DNA of 64,000 bases from an uncultured Sutterella sp. (GTDB lineage Bacteria; Pseudomonadota; Gammaproteobacteria; Burkholderiales; Burkholderiaceae_F). The position numbers and the translations under genes are program-made. Where the stretch lies: the NCBI GenBank assembly GCA_934255515.1, contig CAKQON010000004.1, positions 3,794 to 67,793 on the forward strand, given 5' to 3'. This document shows positions 1 to 8,804 of this stretch, piece after piece; the stretch's first letter is position 1; each line of letters opens with the position of its first letter. The notes beneath the pieces were generated by a model. The model made no database searches. It was not told the DNA's origin and saw only the letters and a program-made list of their open reading frames with translations.

Positions 1-925
1 TCTCCACATCCAGATAGGTGGTGTAGGTAACGACGTTTTCCGTCGTCGTGGCGCCGAAGGCCACCTTGCGCAGAGTGGCTGGGAAGCGCTTGTCCGGATA
101 AGCGCTCACCGTAAAGTAGGCGCGCTGCCCGGACTTGACGCTGCCGATATCGGCTTCGTCCACCTTCACCTGAAGCTCAAGCTTGGTGAGGTCGGTAGCG
201 AGCGTAAGCAGTTCCACTGCCTGCAGGCTTGCCGCCACGGCGTAGCCGGGCTCCACCGAGCGCGCGAGAACCACGCCCTCAATGGGCGAGCGGATCATGG
301 CCTTTGAGAGATCCGTCTCTGCCTGACTGAGAGAGGCCTCCGCATCCACAATCGAAGCGCGGGCAACCTCAACGGCAGCCTTGGCAGTTGCCACCGCCGC
401 CGCCTGCTGATCAAGCTCGGTCCTCGAAGGCATCTTGCCGCCCGAGAGCTTGTTGAGCTCCTTCAGACGCTTATCCTTCACCTCGGCTTCGCGAAGCGTC
501 GCCTGGCTTTCCGCAAGCTTTGCGTTGGCGCTCGCAAGCGCCGCCCGGGCGCTTGCCACCTTGGATTCGAGGTTGCGGGTATCGAGCTCAATGAGCACGT
601 CGTTCGCGTGAATTTCGTCATTCACGTCGACATTGACCTTGCGCACGATTCCGGAGAGTTCGGAGCCGAGCGTCACCGTACGCGTCGGGTTGAGCGTGCC
701 GTCCGCCGTCACCGTCACGCGGATCTCGCCCTTGGTCACCGGCTGAGTCACATACTGCACCTTGCTGCCGGCCGCCCGGTTCTGCTGCCAGTACCAGGCG
801 CCCCCGCCGGCGAGCGCAATCACGAGAACCCAGGGAATCGCGCGGACGTACCAGGGCTTATGCACTTCGCCCAGGAGTTCCTTCACGGATTCAGGCGTCT
901 GAGGCGTCTTCTTTTCGTCTGTCAT
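1..925 (-). CDS. HlyD/MacA-type periplasmic adaptor subunit (partial, C-terminus cut by window edge)
   Basis: Reading leftward from an ATG at 925, an open frame runs off the window edge, so only the N-terminal ~308 residues are visible. It starts MTDEKKTPQTPESVKELLGE, then has one membrane segment (about residues 30-46, rich in V/I/L/A/G and ending WYWQ), then the beta-barrel/lipoyl half (TVTADGTLNPTRTVTLGSE) and an Ala/Glu-rich stretch expected for the alpha-helical hairpin. This is the layout of membrane-fusion proteins that link an inner-membrane pump to a TolC-type channel. The stop codon of the upstream outer-membrane factor lies 21 nt before its start, so the two are probably cotranscribed. 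The pump, likely an ABC (MacB-like) permease, would lie left of the window; that is inference. Confidence 0.85.
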   Translation of the reverse strand, partial: MTDEKKTPQTPESVKELLGEVHKPWYVRAIPWVLVIALAGGGAWYWQQNRAAGSKVQYVTQPVTKGEIRVTVTADGTLNPTRTVTLGSELSGIVRKVNVDVNDEIHANDVLIELDTRNLESKVASARAALASANAKLAESQATLREAEVKDKRLKELNKLSGGKMPSRTELDQQAAAVATAKAAVEVARASIVDAEASLSQAETDLSKAMIRSPIEGVVLARSVEPGYAVAASLQAVELLTLATDLTKLELQVKVDEADIGSVKSGQRAYFTVSAYPDKRFPATLRKVAFGATTTENVVTYTTYLDVE

Positions 926-946
926 GACCAAATTTCCTTATTGTTC

Positions 947-2359
947 TTAATTCTTCTGAGTGCCGGCTCCCCGGGCAGCATCCACTGCCCAGGCGCCTCC
1001 GAGCGCGCGGTAAAGACGGATATAGCCCGCGGCGCGATCCGCGCGATTGCTTAATTCGGATTCCTCTGCGGAAAGGAGCGAACGCTGCGTCGAAAGGAGC
1101 ATCGTGTAGTCGCCGATTCCGGCTTCATATTCCTGGCGGGCGAGCATTTCGGCAGACCTCGCATGCTCAACGGCACGGGAGAGGTCCGTGCGGCGGCGCT
1201 CCGCATTGGCGATCGATGCGATCGCATTGTCGGTTTCTTCAAGCGCCGCGAGGAGGGTTGACCGGTAGGCAGCCACATTTCTGTCCACGTCTGCCGCCGC
1301 GCTTTCTTCCCCGGCAATCAGCGACCCCCAGTTGAGAACAGGCAGCGAGAGCGCTGCGGCGAGTCCCGCCACACCCGTGCCTGCAGTCCCCAGAGCACTC
1401 ACCGTGGCTGCCGTCGTCCCGATGTTGCCCGAGAGATTGAGGGATGGGAAGAAATTGCTCTTTGCGCTTTTAAGCTGCATGACCGCAGCCTCGACATTGA
1501 GCCGCGCCGCACGCACATCCGGTCGGTTGGCAATCGTTTCGGCAGGAATCGCAACCGCGGCATCCTCGGGCGGCAGCGGGATGACGCCGGAGTCTCCGAG
1601 CTCGAGATTTTCAACCGGCGTAGCGGTAAGCCGCATCAGCGCATTCCGGTATTCGAAGATGCTCCCTTCCAAAGTCGGGATGCGGGCGCGTGCGGAAGCA
1701 AGCTGCACCATGGCGTCCTCAGCTTCCGATGCAGCACCCGTTCCGGCCTCGAACTGCCAGCGGGAGGTTTCCGCAGTTTCCATGTAATTGGCAAGCGACT
1801 TCTTGACGACTTCGAGCTGGGCCTGCGCAGCGCGCAGATTGACGTAGGCTTCGGCAACGGCAGCCGCCGTTGCCGCGCGGACATCCTCGAGCGAATAGCG
1901 CGAGGCGGCCGCAGAAAGCTCAGCCGCATCCGCCTTCCAGAATTCAGATCCGGCGAGATTGAGCGCGAGCCCGCCCGAACCCTCGAGCGAATATGAGTCG
2001 CGCGTCGTTCCGCCGGAACGGTTCTTCCCGGCATTCGCACCCAGCGAAGCCGTCGGCCAGAGCGCCGCATTGGCGGAAGTGATGCTCGCTTCAGCCGAAC
2101 GCAGATTTGCCGCAGCCGTTGCGATATCCGGATTGGCTTCGAACGCTTTCTCGAGAAGTGAAGTAAGAACCGGATCCTGCCAGCGCGCCCAGAAATTGTC
2201 CCAGGCAGCAATGCTGCCCGTCGGCAGGGAGGACCGCTGCCAATTCCCCGGCGTCACATCCGCCGTCATTCGATCCAGATCCGGATGCTCAACCGCACAT
2301 CCGGCGAGTCCGAAACAGAGCGCGGCAGCAAGTGAGAGAGGCCGCAGACCTGCATGCAT
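947..2359 (-). CDS. NodT-family outer-membrane efflux lipoprotein (TolC-like)
   Basis: A 470-residue protein with a short signal sequence ending in the lipobox LAGC (Cys about residue 21), so it should be lipidated and exported to the outer membrane. Two repeats of the outer-membrane efflux protein domain follow, with the typical NPDIATAAANLRSAEA and NRPDVRAARLNVEAA segments. The length is usual for NodT/OprM channels. It forms the exit duct of a tripartite pump and is encoded directly upstream of the adaptor. The substrate cannot be told from sequence. The 241-nt gap to its right, shared with a divergent response regulator, carries no clear promoter that I would commit to; a TTAAGAT-like element at 2563-2569 is the best candidate and faces the regulator. 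Confidence 0.92.
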   Translation of the reverse strand: MHAGLRPLSLAAALCFGLAGCAVEHPDLDRMTADVTPGNWQRSSLPTGSIAAWDNFWARWQDPVLTSLLEKAFEANPDIATAAANLRSAEASITSANAALWPTASLGANAGKNRSGGTTRDSYSLEGSGGLALNLAGSEFWKADAAELSAAASRYSLEDVRAATAAAVAEAYVNLRAAQAQLEVVKKSLANYMETAETSRWQFEAGTGAASEAEDAMVQLASARARIPTLEGSIFEYRNALMRLTATPVENLELGDSGVIPLPPEDAAVAIPAETIANRPDVRAARLNVEAAVMQLKSAKSNFFPSLNLSGNIGTTAATVSALGTAGTGVAGLAAALSLPVLNWGSLIAGEESAAADVDRNVAAYRSTLLAALEETDNAIASIANAERRRTDLSRAVEHARSAEMLARQEYEAGIGDYTMLLSTQRSLLSAEESELSNRADRAAGYIRLYRALGGAWAVDAARGAGTQKN

Positions 2360-2600
2360 TTTTTATTCTCCGATAGGAATGCTTTTCATTGAGGCAATTG
2401 TCTGCTGAAACAGGCGCTCGGAAGCGGCAAAAGCCGCACATTTCAAAACTTTCCGGTTAGCACTTTTTGCAGCTTCAGAGAAGCCTCATTCAGGCCTAAG
2501 CGCTTTCTAAGTCGATGTCTGCCCAATGCTTTCGTCAACCGTATTTAGCCGCGAAGGTTTGTTAAGATAGGTGGAACCTTTGTTTAGCATCAGCAGGCAC

Positions 2601-3311
2601 ATGTTTAAAAATCCTCGCCGCATTCTGATCATCGACACCGACGCCGAACGGTGCACGCTGCTTGTCGACTACCTTCGTCTCGAGGGCTTTCATGCGCTTC
2701 CTGCGCATACCGTCGAAGCCGGGCTTAACGCTGTCGAAAATGAAGCGCTCGATCTGATCATCTGTGACGAAGTCCTGCCCGGCATGACCAGGGAAGGCAT
2801 GCTCGCGGCGCTCAGGCTCCGCTCCGACGCGCCGGTCCTCATGCTTGCCAATACGGAAGAAAACGCAGAAGCGATCAGGAAAGCGGGTGCTGACGATGCC
2901 GTCGTCAAGCCCTGTCCGCCCCGGGACCTTTATTCGCACATCGGCGGCATCCTGCGCCGCACCTCGAGCGCCAGAGCGACGGCAACGCCCATTGTCGTCG
3001 GCCCGATTGTCGTCAACCCCGCGGAGCGCGTGGCCAAGGCCAGCAACAGACCGGTGGAGCTCACCACCACCGAGTTTTCGCTCTTTGAGCTGCTTGCCCG
3101 CAATGCGGGCGGCCCGGTTTCCAAGGAGGAAATTTATCCGAAGGTGCTCGGACGGTCGATGGGACCATACGACCGCGCCATTGACGTGCATGTTTCCTCA
3201 ATCCGCCACAAGCTGAGCGCCGTTGTAGGCAAGGCGCTCGCCATTGAAAGCGTGCGCGGCGTGGGATACCAGCTGATTGTCCGTTCGCCTGAGGAACTTC
3301 AGAGCCTCTGA
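2601..3311 (+). CDS. OmpR/PhoB-family response regulator, orphan
   Basis: 236 residues. The N-terminal receiver domain (about 1-118) has the acidic pair IIDTDAE, the phospho-acceptor Asp in LIICDEVLPGM and the conserved Lys in VVKP. The C-terminal winged helix (about 135-228) includes TTTEFSLFELLARN and RAIDVHVSSIRHKL, typical of OmpR-type DNA binding. I chose ATG 2601 because the receiver begins right after it and AGCAGG sits just upstream; a start at 2571 would add ten residues. No histidine kinase is encoded on either side. Its divergent neighbours are efflux genes, so control of that pump is possible, but only position supports it. Confidence 0.9.
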   Translation: MFKNPRRILIIDTDAERCTLLVDYLRLEGFHALPAHTVEAGLNAVENEALDLIICDEVLPGMTREGMLAALRLRSDAPVLMLANTEENAEAIRKAGADDAVVKPCPPRDLYSHIGGILRRTSSARATATPIVVGPIVVNPAERVAKASNRPVELTTTEFSLFELLARNAGGPVSKEEIYPKVLGRSMGPYDRAIDVHVSSIRHKLSAVVGKALAIESVRGVGYQLIVRSPEELQSL

Positions 3312-3471
3312 CGACGGACCGGGAACTCTTAAGTATCACACAATCGCGGACTCGCGGCCACAGCTTGATTCTGCCTTGCGCTTTTGATCAAGCCCCCTTC
3401 AGCTTTTCTCCGATTTCCCGGCATGAAAGTGCAGAATGGTCTGAATCTTTCCTGAAAATAAAGGATCAGCC

Positions 3472-5520
3472 ATGAGCAACTATTCCACCGAGAATCTGCG
3501 CACCCTCGCTTTGGTCGGCCACGGTTCCTGCGGCAAAACCTCTCTGATCGAGGCCATGCTCTACCGCTCCGGCATGATTCCGGAGCTCGGCAGCGTTGAA
3601 CGCGGCAACACGATGTGCGACAACGACGCACTCGAAAAAGAGGTCGGTCACTCAATCCGCCTCGCGGTTGCGCACGTGGATACGGCCATGGCGGACCTTA
3701 CGCCTGTCCGCATTCACATCCTTGACACCCCGGGCTACCCTGACTATCTCGGGCAGGACCTTTCCGCACTCGACGCCGTGAAATCGGTCTGCGCTGTGAT
3801 CGACCCGACGCGCGGCCCGGAGCTTCTCACGCGCCGGATGATGGAAGCGGCCAAGGAGCGCGGACTCTGCCGCATGATCGTCATCAACAAGTTCGACCTC
3901 CCGGATGCCGATCTTGAAAAGTGCCTCGAGGAGCTGCGCGAAACGTGGGGACCGGGCGTGCTGCCCATCAATCTCCCGACGCGCAACCGCACGCACGTCA
4001 TCGACTGCTTCGACCGCGAGGACGGCGACAGCGACATCATGACCGTTGAGGACGTTCACCGCGCCTTCATCGAACGCGTGGTCGAAGAGGACGATGAAAT
4101 GCTCGAGCGCTACCTCGAGGAAGGCCACGTCGACCCGAGGCTTCTGCACCCGCTCGTCACCAAGGCGCTCCGCGAAGATCACGTCATCCCGGTCTGCTTC
4201 ACTTCGGCGAAGAACCTCATCGGCATCCGCGACTTCATGAAGGTGATCATCCGCCACCTGCCGCATCCCGGCGAAGCCAATGAGGCGCTCTTCCAGAAGA
4301 AGGACGGGTCGCCCTTCCGCACCTATCCGGACAAGAACCTTCCGGTCATTGCTCAGGTCTTCAAGATCGTGAACGACCCCTTCATCGGCAAGATCGGCGT
4401 CTTCCGCGTGCATCAGGGCACGATCAGAAGAGACTCCGTCCTTTACGTCGACGACAGCAAGAAGCCGATCAAGGCGACGCGTCCGCTCATTCTGCAGGGC
4501 AAGAACACCCAGGAAACGGACCTCCTTTCGCCGGGCGACATCGGCGCTCTCGCCAAGATCGATGAACTTCAGTACGGCTCCGTCATTCACGGCGATCCGA
4601 TGGACGGCGGCGTCCGCATGCGTCCCATCAACTTCCCGCGCCCGATGTACGGTCTTGCCATTCGTCCGGCACGCCGGGGCGACGAAAGCCGCATGAACGA
4701 AGTGCTCGCGAAGATGCAGAGCGAAGACCCGACGATGTCGGTCGAGCACGATGCGGTCCTCAACGAAACCGTCATCCGCGGCCTCACCGACATGCACGTG
4801 CGCTCGATCCTCAACCGCATGCGCGCCAACTTCAAGCTTGAAGTTGAAACGGCCGCTCCCTCGATCCCCTATCGCGAAACCATTTCCGCGCCGGCGGAAG
4901 GCCATGCCCGCCACAAGAAGCAGACGGGCGGCGCCGGGCAGTTCGGCGAGGTCTACCTGCGCGTCGAACCGCTTGAACGCGGCAAGGGCTTCGAATTCGT
5001 CGATCAGGTCAAGGGCGGCGTCATCCCCTACAACCTCATCCCGGCGGTTGAAAAAGGCGTGCGCGAGGTTTTGGCGACCGGCTTCGTCGCGGGCTACCCG
5101 ATTGAAGACGTTCGCGTCACCGTTTACGACGGCAAGAGCCACCCGGTCGACTCCAAGGAAGTGGCCTTCGTTGCCGCCGGCCGGAAAGCCTTCCTTGACG
5201 CGCTCGCGAAGGCTGCGCCCCAGGTGCTCGAACCCATCGTCTCCGTGGAGGCGACGGCTCCTGAAGCCTACATGGGCGACATCGCGGGCGACCTTGCCAG
5301 CCGCCGCGGCCAGGTGACCAACACCGAAGCGCTCCCGGGCGGCGACATCGAGGTGACGGCGCTCGTGCCGCTTGCTGAACTTGAAAACTATGCGACGCGC
5401 CTGCACGCCCTCACGCAGGGCACCGGCGCATGGAGCATGGAGCTTTCGAGCTACCAGCCGGTGCCTGCGGCCCGTCAGGCAGAGCTTGCGGCCCACTTCA
5501 AACGCACCGATGAGGATTGA
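3472..5520 (+). CDS. EF-G-like translational GTPase (FusA2/EF-G_bact type)
   Basis: 682 residues with the EF-G domain order: G domain, domain II, and domains III-V including the TGGAGQFGEVYLRVEP segment and a C-terminal domain V. The P-loop is GHGSCGKT (residues 16-23) instead of AHVDHGKT, and the G3 motif is DTPGYPDY with Tyr89 where canonical EF-G has the GTPase-activating His. NKFD serves as G4. These departures are known in the EF-G-like subfamily found next to true EF-G in many bacteria, so this is probably not the main elongation factor. No str operon (rpsL, rpsG, tufA) is nearby, which agrees. Its function in this subfamily is poorly defined. A Shine-Dalgarno AAAGGA precedes ATG 3472. 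Confidence 0.88.
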   Translation: MSNYSTENLRTLALVGHGSCGKTSLIEAMLYRSGMIPELGSVERGNTMCDNDALEKEVGHSIRLAVAHVDTAMADLTPVRIHILDTPGYPDYLGQDLSALDAVKSVCAVIDPTRGPELLTRRMMEAAKERGLCRMIVINKFDLPDADLEKCLEELRETWGPGVLPINLPTRNRTHVIDCFDREDGDSDIMTVEDVHRAFIERVVEEDDEMLERYLEEGHVDPRLLHPLVTKALREDHVIPVCFTSAKNLIGIRDFMKVIIRHLPHPGEANEALFQKKDGSPFRTYPDKNLPVIAQVFKIVNDPFIGKIGVFRVHQGTIRRDSVLYVDDSKKPIKATRPLILQGKNTQETDLLSPGDIGALAKIDELQYGSVIHGDPMDGGVRMRPINFPRPMYGLAIRPARRGDESRMNEVLAKMQSEDPTMSVEHDAVLNETVIRGLTDMHVRSILNRMRANFKLEVETAAPSIPYRETISAPAEGHARHKKQTGGAGQFGEVYLRVEPLERGKGFEFVDQVKGGVIPYNLIPAVEKGVREVLATGFVAGYPIEDVRVTVYDGKSHPVDSKEVAFVAAGRKAFLDALAKAAPQVLEPIVSVEATAPEAYMGDIAGDLASRRGQVTNTEALPGGDIEVTALVPLAELENYATRLHALTQGTGAWSMELSSYQPVPAARQAELAAHFKRTDED

Positions 5521-5586
5521 TTGATCTGAGGCTTCGGGACGGCGCCTTCATGCAACTTTCCCGGAGTCCGTCAGCCTCCGCTTCAA

Positions 5587-5625
5587 AGAAGAGGACGACA
5601 GGAAAAACAACTGCCGTCCTCTTTC
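5587..5625 (+). terminator. Probable intrinsic terminator after the EF-G-like gene
   Basis: AAGAGGACG (5589-5597) pairs with CGTCCTCTT (5615-5623), with a CAG/CTG extension near the loop. The T-rich tail is short and A-richness on the left arm makes it plausible in both directions. A perfect TATAAT lies right behind it at 5627-5632 and could be the -10 element of the next gene, although no good -35 is visible. Confidence 0.6.
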
Positions 5626-5658
5626 CTATAATGCGTGGCGATTGACTGAACTTTTTTC

Positions 5659-5676
5659 GGTCCTCTAGCGAGGACC
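5659..5676 (+). promoter_or_regulatory. Hairpin covering the ribosome binding site of the zinc-ribbon gene
   Basis: GGTCCTC (5659-5665) and GAGGACC (5670-5676) form a perfect 7-bp stem with a TAGC loop. The right arm contains the only Shine-Dalgarno-like sequence (GAGGA, 5670-5674) for ATG 5685, so the folded form should hide it. The core six bases repeat those of the terminator just upstream, allowing alternative pairings. A role in translational control is inferred from the fold. Confidence 0.55.
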
Positions 5677-5684
5677 ATGCGATC

Positions 5685-5909
5685 ATGCCCATTTACGCAT
5701 ACAAGTGCACTTCCTGCGGGTTTGAAAAGGATTTCCTGCAGAAGATGAGCGACAAGCCCCTGACAAAATGCCCGAAGTGCGGCAAGGACACCCTGAGAAA
5801 GGAACTTTCAGCCCCTGGCTTTGAGTTGAAGGGCTCCGGCTGGGCTGCCACCGACTTCAACAGCGGCCCCAAGGCTGTTCCGGCTGCTCACGTGCATTCG
5901 GATAAATAA
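5685..5909 (+). CDS. FmdB-family zinc-ribbon protein
   Basis: 74 residues beginning MPIYAYKCTSCGFEKDF, with a second cysteine pair in KCPKCGKDTL. The two CxxC pairs form the small zinc ribbon of the FmdB/CxxC_CxxC_SSSS family. Its position before the DUF502 gene and aspS matches the usual betaproteobacterial order. The biochemical role of this family is not established; regulatory or nucleic-acid contacts are often supposed. The Shine-Dalgarno lies in a hairpin (5659-5676), unusual for a small housekeeping gene. Confidence 0.9.
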   Translation: MPIYAYKCTSCGFEKDFLQKMSDKPLTKCPKCGKDTLRKELSAPGFELKGSGWAATDFNSGPKAVPAAHVHSDK

Positions 5910-5927
5910 GCCCCGGGAATCCTTTTG

Positions 5928-5958
5928 CTGCGCCGTAGCTTCCCAATATGCGGCGCAG
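5928..5958 (+). promoter_or_regulatory. 8-bp hairpin after the zinc-ribbon gene
   Basis: CTGCGCCG (5928-5935) pairs perfectly with CGGCGCAG (5951-5958). There is no T run behind it, so it is a stability or processing element, or part of a compound terminator with the stem at 5966-6003. Confidence 0.45.
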
Positions 5959-5965
5959 CTCCAGA

Positions 5966-6003
5966 AAGCCGTGCCGCGACCACCTTCGCAGCGCGGCTTT
6001 TTT
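5966..6003 (+). terminator. Intrinsic terminator between the zinc-ribbon and DUF502 genes
   Basis: AAGCCGTGC (5966-5974) pairs with GCGCGGCTT (5991-5999), including one T-G pair, and is followed by more T's (TTTTTT in all, 5998-6003). It ends only 13 nt before the DUF502 start at 6017. Complete termination would leave that gene without a visible promoter, so partial termination (attenuation) is likely. Confidence 0.7.
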
Positions 6004-6016
6004 CGCGCAACGCATC

Positions 6017-6679
6017 ATGCTCAAGAAATACTTTTCCGCAGGCCTTCTGCTCTGGGTGCCTCTCGCGATCACGCTCTGGGTTCTCGAAAGCCTCATTCGC
6101 TGGTCCGACGTCGTTCTTAATCTTCTGCCGCCCGAACTCAATCCCGAAAAACTCATCGGCTTCGAGATCCCGGGGCTCGGTCTTCTTCTAGCGGCTGCCG
6201 TCATCCTCATCACCGGCGTGCTTGTTGCCAACATGCTCGGGCAGTGGGTCGTTTCGCGCTGGGAATGGCTCCTCGACAAGATCCCCGTGGTGCGGCCGAT
6301 CTATTCGGGCGTGAAGCAGATCCTTGCAACGGTCCTCTCCGACCGGACGCAGAGCTTCAGGGAAGTCGTGCTCATTGAGTTCCCGATCTCCGGCTGCTGG
6401 ACCTACGGCTTCATCGTGGCGACTCCCGGCAAGGAGACGCTCGAAACGCTCTCCGCCACGGAGATGGTGACGGTTTTCGTGCCGACGGCGCCCAATCCCA
6501 CATCGGGCTACGTCATCATGGTCGAGCGCGACAAGCTCCACAAGACCACTGCCACGATCGAGCAGGCCTTTAAATTCCATGTCTCACTCGGCGTCATGAC
6601 CCCTGAAGGCGCCCTCCAGAGAGCGTCCGAAAAGCGTGACGCTTCAGCAGAAAATCAGGCAAAAAAGCCCGCCGGTTAG
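6017..6679 (+). CDS. DUF502 family inner-membrane protein
   Basis: 220 residues with two hydrophobic segments near the N-terminus (about 5-25, starting [14 protein letters not shown], and about 52-75) followed by a soluble part with [15 protein letters not shown], the hallmark stretch of DUF502. I chose ATG 6017 because the protein begins MLKKYF there, as is usual for this family. An upstream in-frame ATG at 5948 lies across two hairpins including a terminator and is unlikely. The family sits in the envelope and has no agreed function. It is placed between the zinc-ribbon gene and aspS as in other Burkholderiales. Confidence 0.9.
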   Translation: MLKKYFSAGLLLWVPLAITLWVLESLIRWSDVVLNLLPPELNPEKLIGFEIPGLGLLLAAAVILITGVLVANMLGQWVVSRWEWLLDKIPVVRPIYSGVKQILATVLSDRTQSFREVVLIEFPISGCWTYGFIVATPGKETLETLSATEMVTVFVPTAPNPTSGYVIMVERDKLHKTTATIEQAFKFHVSLGVMTPEGALQRASEKRDASAENQAKKPAG

Positions 6680-6849
6680 GGGAAAACGCGCTCGCGAGGC
6701 GGTCTTTCGAGCTAAACTCATGCTACGGCTTGGTCCCGGAGCGCTGCCGCTACAAACGACGGAACGCCGGACAACCCCCAAGCGCGACAGATTTCAAGGC
6801 AGCTCCCCAGCCTCAAAAGGGTTTGGGGCGCGCTATTTTTTTCATACCC

Positions 6850-6869
6850 TGCTGGCCCTGCGGCCAGCA
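6850..6869 (+). promoter_or_regulatory. 8-bp tetraloop hairpin in the aspS leader
   Basis: TGCTGGCC (6850-6857), loop CTGC and GGCCAGCA (6862-6869) form a perfect stem 15 nt before ATG 6885 and just ahead of the GGGAG Shine-Dalgarno. There is no T run. It may influence translation start or transcript stability; no T-box-like anticodon arrangement was seen. Confidence 0.45.
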
Positions 6870-6884
6870 ACTCTGGGAGCTTTT

Positions 6885-8684
6885 ATGCGAACCGTGTACT
6901 CTGGCTTGGTTGATGAGTCCTTCATCGGCCAGACTGTGACCCTCTACGGTTGGGCCCATCGTCGCCGCGACCATGGCGGCGTGATCTTCATCGATCTTCG
7001 CGACCGCGAGGGTCTCGTGCAGGTTGTCTGCGATCCGGATCGTCCGGAAGTGTTCGCCACCGCCGACCGCTGCCGCAACGAATACTGCCTCAAGGTCGTC
7101 GGCGTCGTCCGCGCGCGTCCTGAAGGCACGAAGAACGACTCCCTGATCTCGGGCGGCGTCGAAGTTCTCTGCCACGAGCTTGAGATTCTCAACGCCTCGG
7201 CCACGCCTCCGTTCCACCTCGACGACGAGAACCTCTCCGAGACGACCCGCCTCACGTACCGCGTGCTCGACCTGCGCCGTCCGGTCATGCAGAAGAACCT
7301 GCGCACCCGCTACCGCACGGCCATGGCCTTCCGCAAGTTCCTTGATGCCAACGGCTTCATCGACATCGAAACGCCGGCCCTCACGCGCTCCACCCCTGAA
7401 GGCGCCCGCGACTACCTCGTGCCGTCCCGCGTTCAGGAAGGCTGCTTCTACGCTCTGCCGCAGTCCCCGCAGCTCTTCAAGCAGCTCCTGATGATCGCCG
7501 GCTTCGACCGCTACTATCAGATCGTCAAGTGCTTCCGCGACGAAGACCTTCGCGCCGACCGCCAGCCTGAATTCACCCAGGTCGATATTGAAACCTCGTT
7601 CCTCAACATGGACGAGATCCGCGGCCTGATGGAAAAGCTCGTCCGCACGGTCTTCAAGGAAGCGATCGACGTTGACCTCGTTGATCCGTTCCCCGTCATG
7701 CTCTACGACGACGCGATGGCGATGTACGGTTCGGACAAGCCCGATCTCCGCATCAGCCTGCGTCTGCACGAAGTGACCGACATCGTCGCCAACTCGGCCT
7801 TCAAGGTCTTCTCCGGCGTCAAGTCGCTCCACAACGGCAAGGTTGTCGCCATGTGCGTCCCGGGCGCCGCTTCCATGCCGCGCTCCGAAATCGACACCTA
7901 CACCGAGTTCGTCAAGATCTACGGCGCCAAGGGCCTCGCCTACATCAAGGTGAATGAACTCGCCCGCGGCCGCGAAGGCCTCCAGTCGCCGATCGTGAAG
8001 AACCTCTCCGACGAAGAGCTCAAGGCGATCCTTGAACGCGTCGGCGCCAAGGACGGCGACGTGGTCTTCTTCGGCGCGGACAAGGCGAAGATTGTCTGGG
8101 ACAGCCTCGGCGCCCTGCGTCTCAAGATCGGCCACTCCGAATTCGGCAAGGAGCACAAGCTCTTCACGCCGGGCTGGAAGCCCCTCTGGGTCGTCAACTT
8201 CCCGATGTTCGAGTACTCAGAAGAAGAAGACCGCTGGGTTGCCTGCCACCATCCGTTCACCTGCCCGCTCGACGGCGACGAGGACAAGCTCCTCACGGAT
8301 CCGGAACACTGCTACGCCAAGGCCTATGACTGCGTCCTGAACGGCTGGGAAATCGGCGGCGGCTCGATCCGTATCCACCGCGAGGACATTCAGGAGAAGG
8401 TCTTTGCCGCGCTTAAGATCGGCCCCGAAGAGGCTCGTCAGAAGTTCGGCTTCCTCCTCGATGCCCTCAAGTTCGGTGCGCCTCCCCATGGCGGCCTCGC
8501 TTTCGGTCTCGACCGCATCGTTGCCATGATGGTCGAAGCCGACTCGATCCGCGACGTCATCGCCTTCCCGAAGACGCAGCGCGCTCAGTGCCTCCTCACG
8601 CAGGCTCCGTCGACGGTTGACGAAAAGCAGCTGCGCGAGCTTCACATCAAGCTTCGCCGCGAACCGAAGAAGGAAGAGCAATAA
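6885..8684 (+). CDS. aspS: Aspartyl-tRNA synthetase
   Basis: 599 residues, class II synthetase of the long bacterial type. It starts [20 protein letters not shown], with the anticodon-binding OB domain (about 1-110), the catalytic core with motif 2 around [16 protein letters not shown], the bacterial GAD insertion, and motif 3 [13 protein letters not shown] near the end. It charges tRNA-Asp in the cytoplasm. A longer frame to 6636 exists, but ATG 6885 has GGGAG in front of it and gives the normal family N-terminus. A double hairpin terminator follows. Whether it also charges tRNA-Asn cannot be decided here. Confidence 0.97.
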   Translation: MRTVYSGLVDESFIGQTVTLYGWAHRRRDHGGVIFIDLRDREGLVQVVCDPDRPEVFATADRCRNEYCLKVVGVVRARPEGTKNDSLISGGVEVLCHELEILNASATPPFHLDDENLSETTRLTYRVLDLRRPVMQKNLRTRYRTAMAFRKFLDANGFIDIETPALTRSTPEGARDYLVPSRVQEGCFYALPQSPQLFKQLLMIAGFDRYYQIVKCFRDEDLRADRQPEFTQVDIETSFLNMDEIRGLMEKLVRTVFKEAIDVDLVDPFPVMLYDDAMAMYGSDKPDLRISLRLHEVTDIVANSAFKVFSGVKSLHNGKVVAMCVPGAASMPRSEIDTYTEFVKIYGAKGLAYIKVNELARGREGLQSPIVKNLSDEELKAILERVGAKDGDVVFFGADKAKIVWDSLGALRLKIGHSEFGKEHKLFTPGWKPLWVVNFPMFEYSEEEDRWVACHHPFTCPLDGDEDKLLTDPEHCYAKAYDCVLNGWEIGGGSIRIHREDIQEKVFAALKIGPEEARQKFGFLLDALKFGAPPHGGLAFGLDRIVAMMVEADSIRDVIAFPKTQRAQCLLTQAPSTVDEKQLRELHIKLRREPKKEEQ

Positions 8685-8708
8685 TCACTCTCTGACGACT
8701 TCGTTCAG

Positions 8709-8770
8709 GGAGCCTCATTTCTGAGGCTCCGCCGGAAGCCCCGCCCAAACTGCGGGGCTTTCTTTTCTTT
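8709..8770 (+). terminator. Tandem hairpin terminator after aspS
   Basis: The first stem is GGAGCCTCA (8709-8717) with TGAGGCTCC (8722-8730). The second is AAGCCCCGC (8736-8744) with GCGGGGCTT (8752-8760), followed by TCTTTTCTTT. The second is a textbook rho-independent terminator. Confidence 0.92.
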
Positions 8771-8804
8771 ATTTCCTTCCATTTCTCCGCCCGGACACCT
8801 TCAC

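Noticed and set aside
2451-2480. Possible sigma-54 promoter (AGCACTTTTTGC) upstream of the response regulator
   Set aside because: Spacing between the two elements is two bases too short and the first G is missing.
3652-5496. 614-residue open frame antisense to the EF-G-like gene
   Set aside because: Shadow of a strongly coding sense frame; composition rich in His, Arg, Val and Asp as expected of reversed codons.
6813-8156. 447-residue open frame antisense to aspS
   Set aside because: Same codon-bias shadow; no start signals and no family features.
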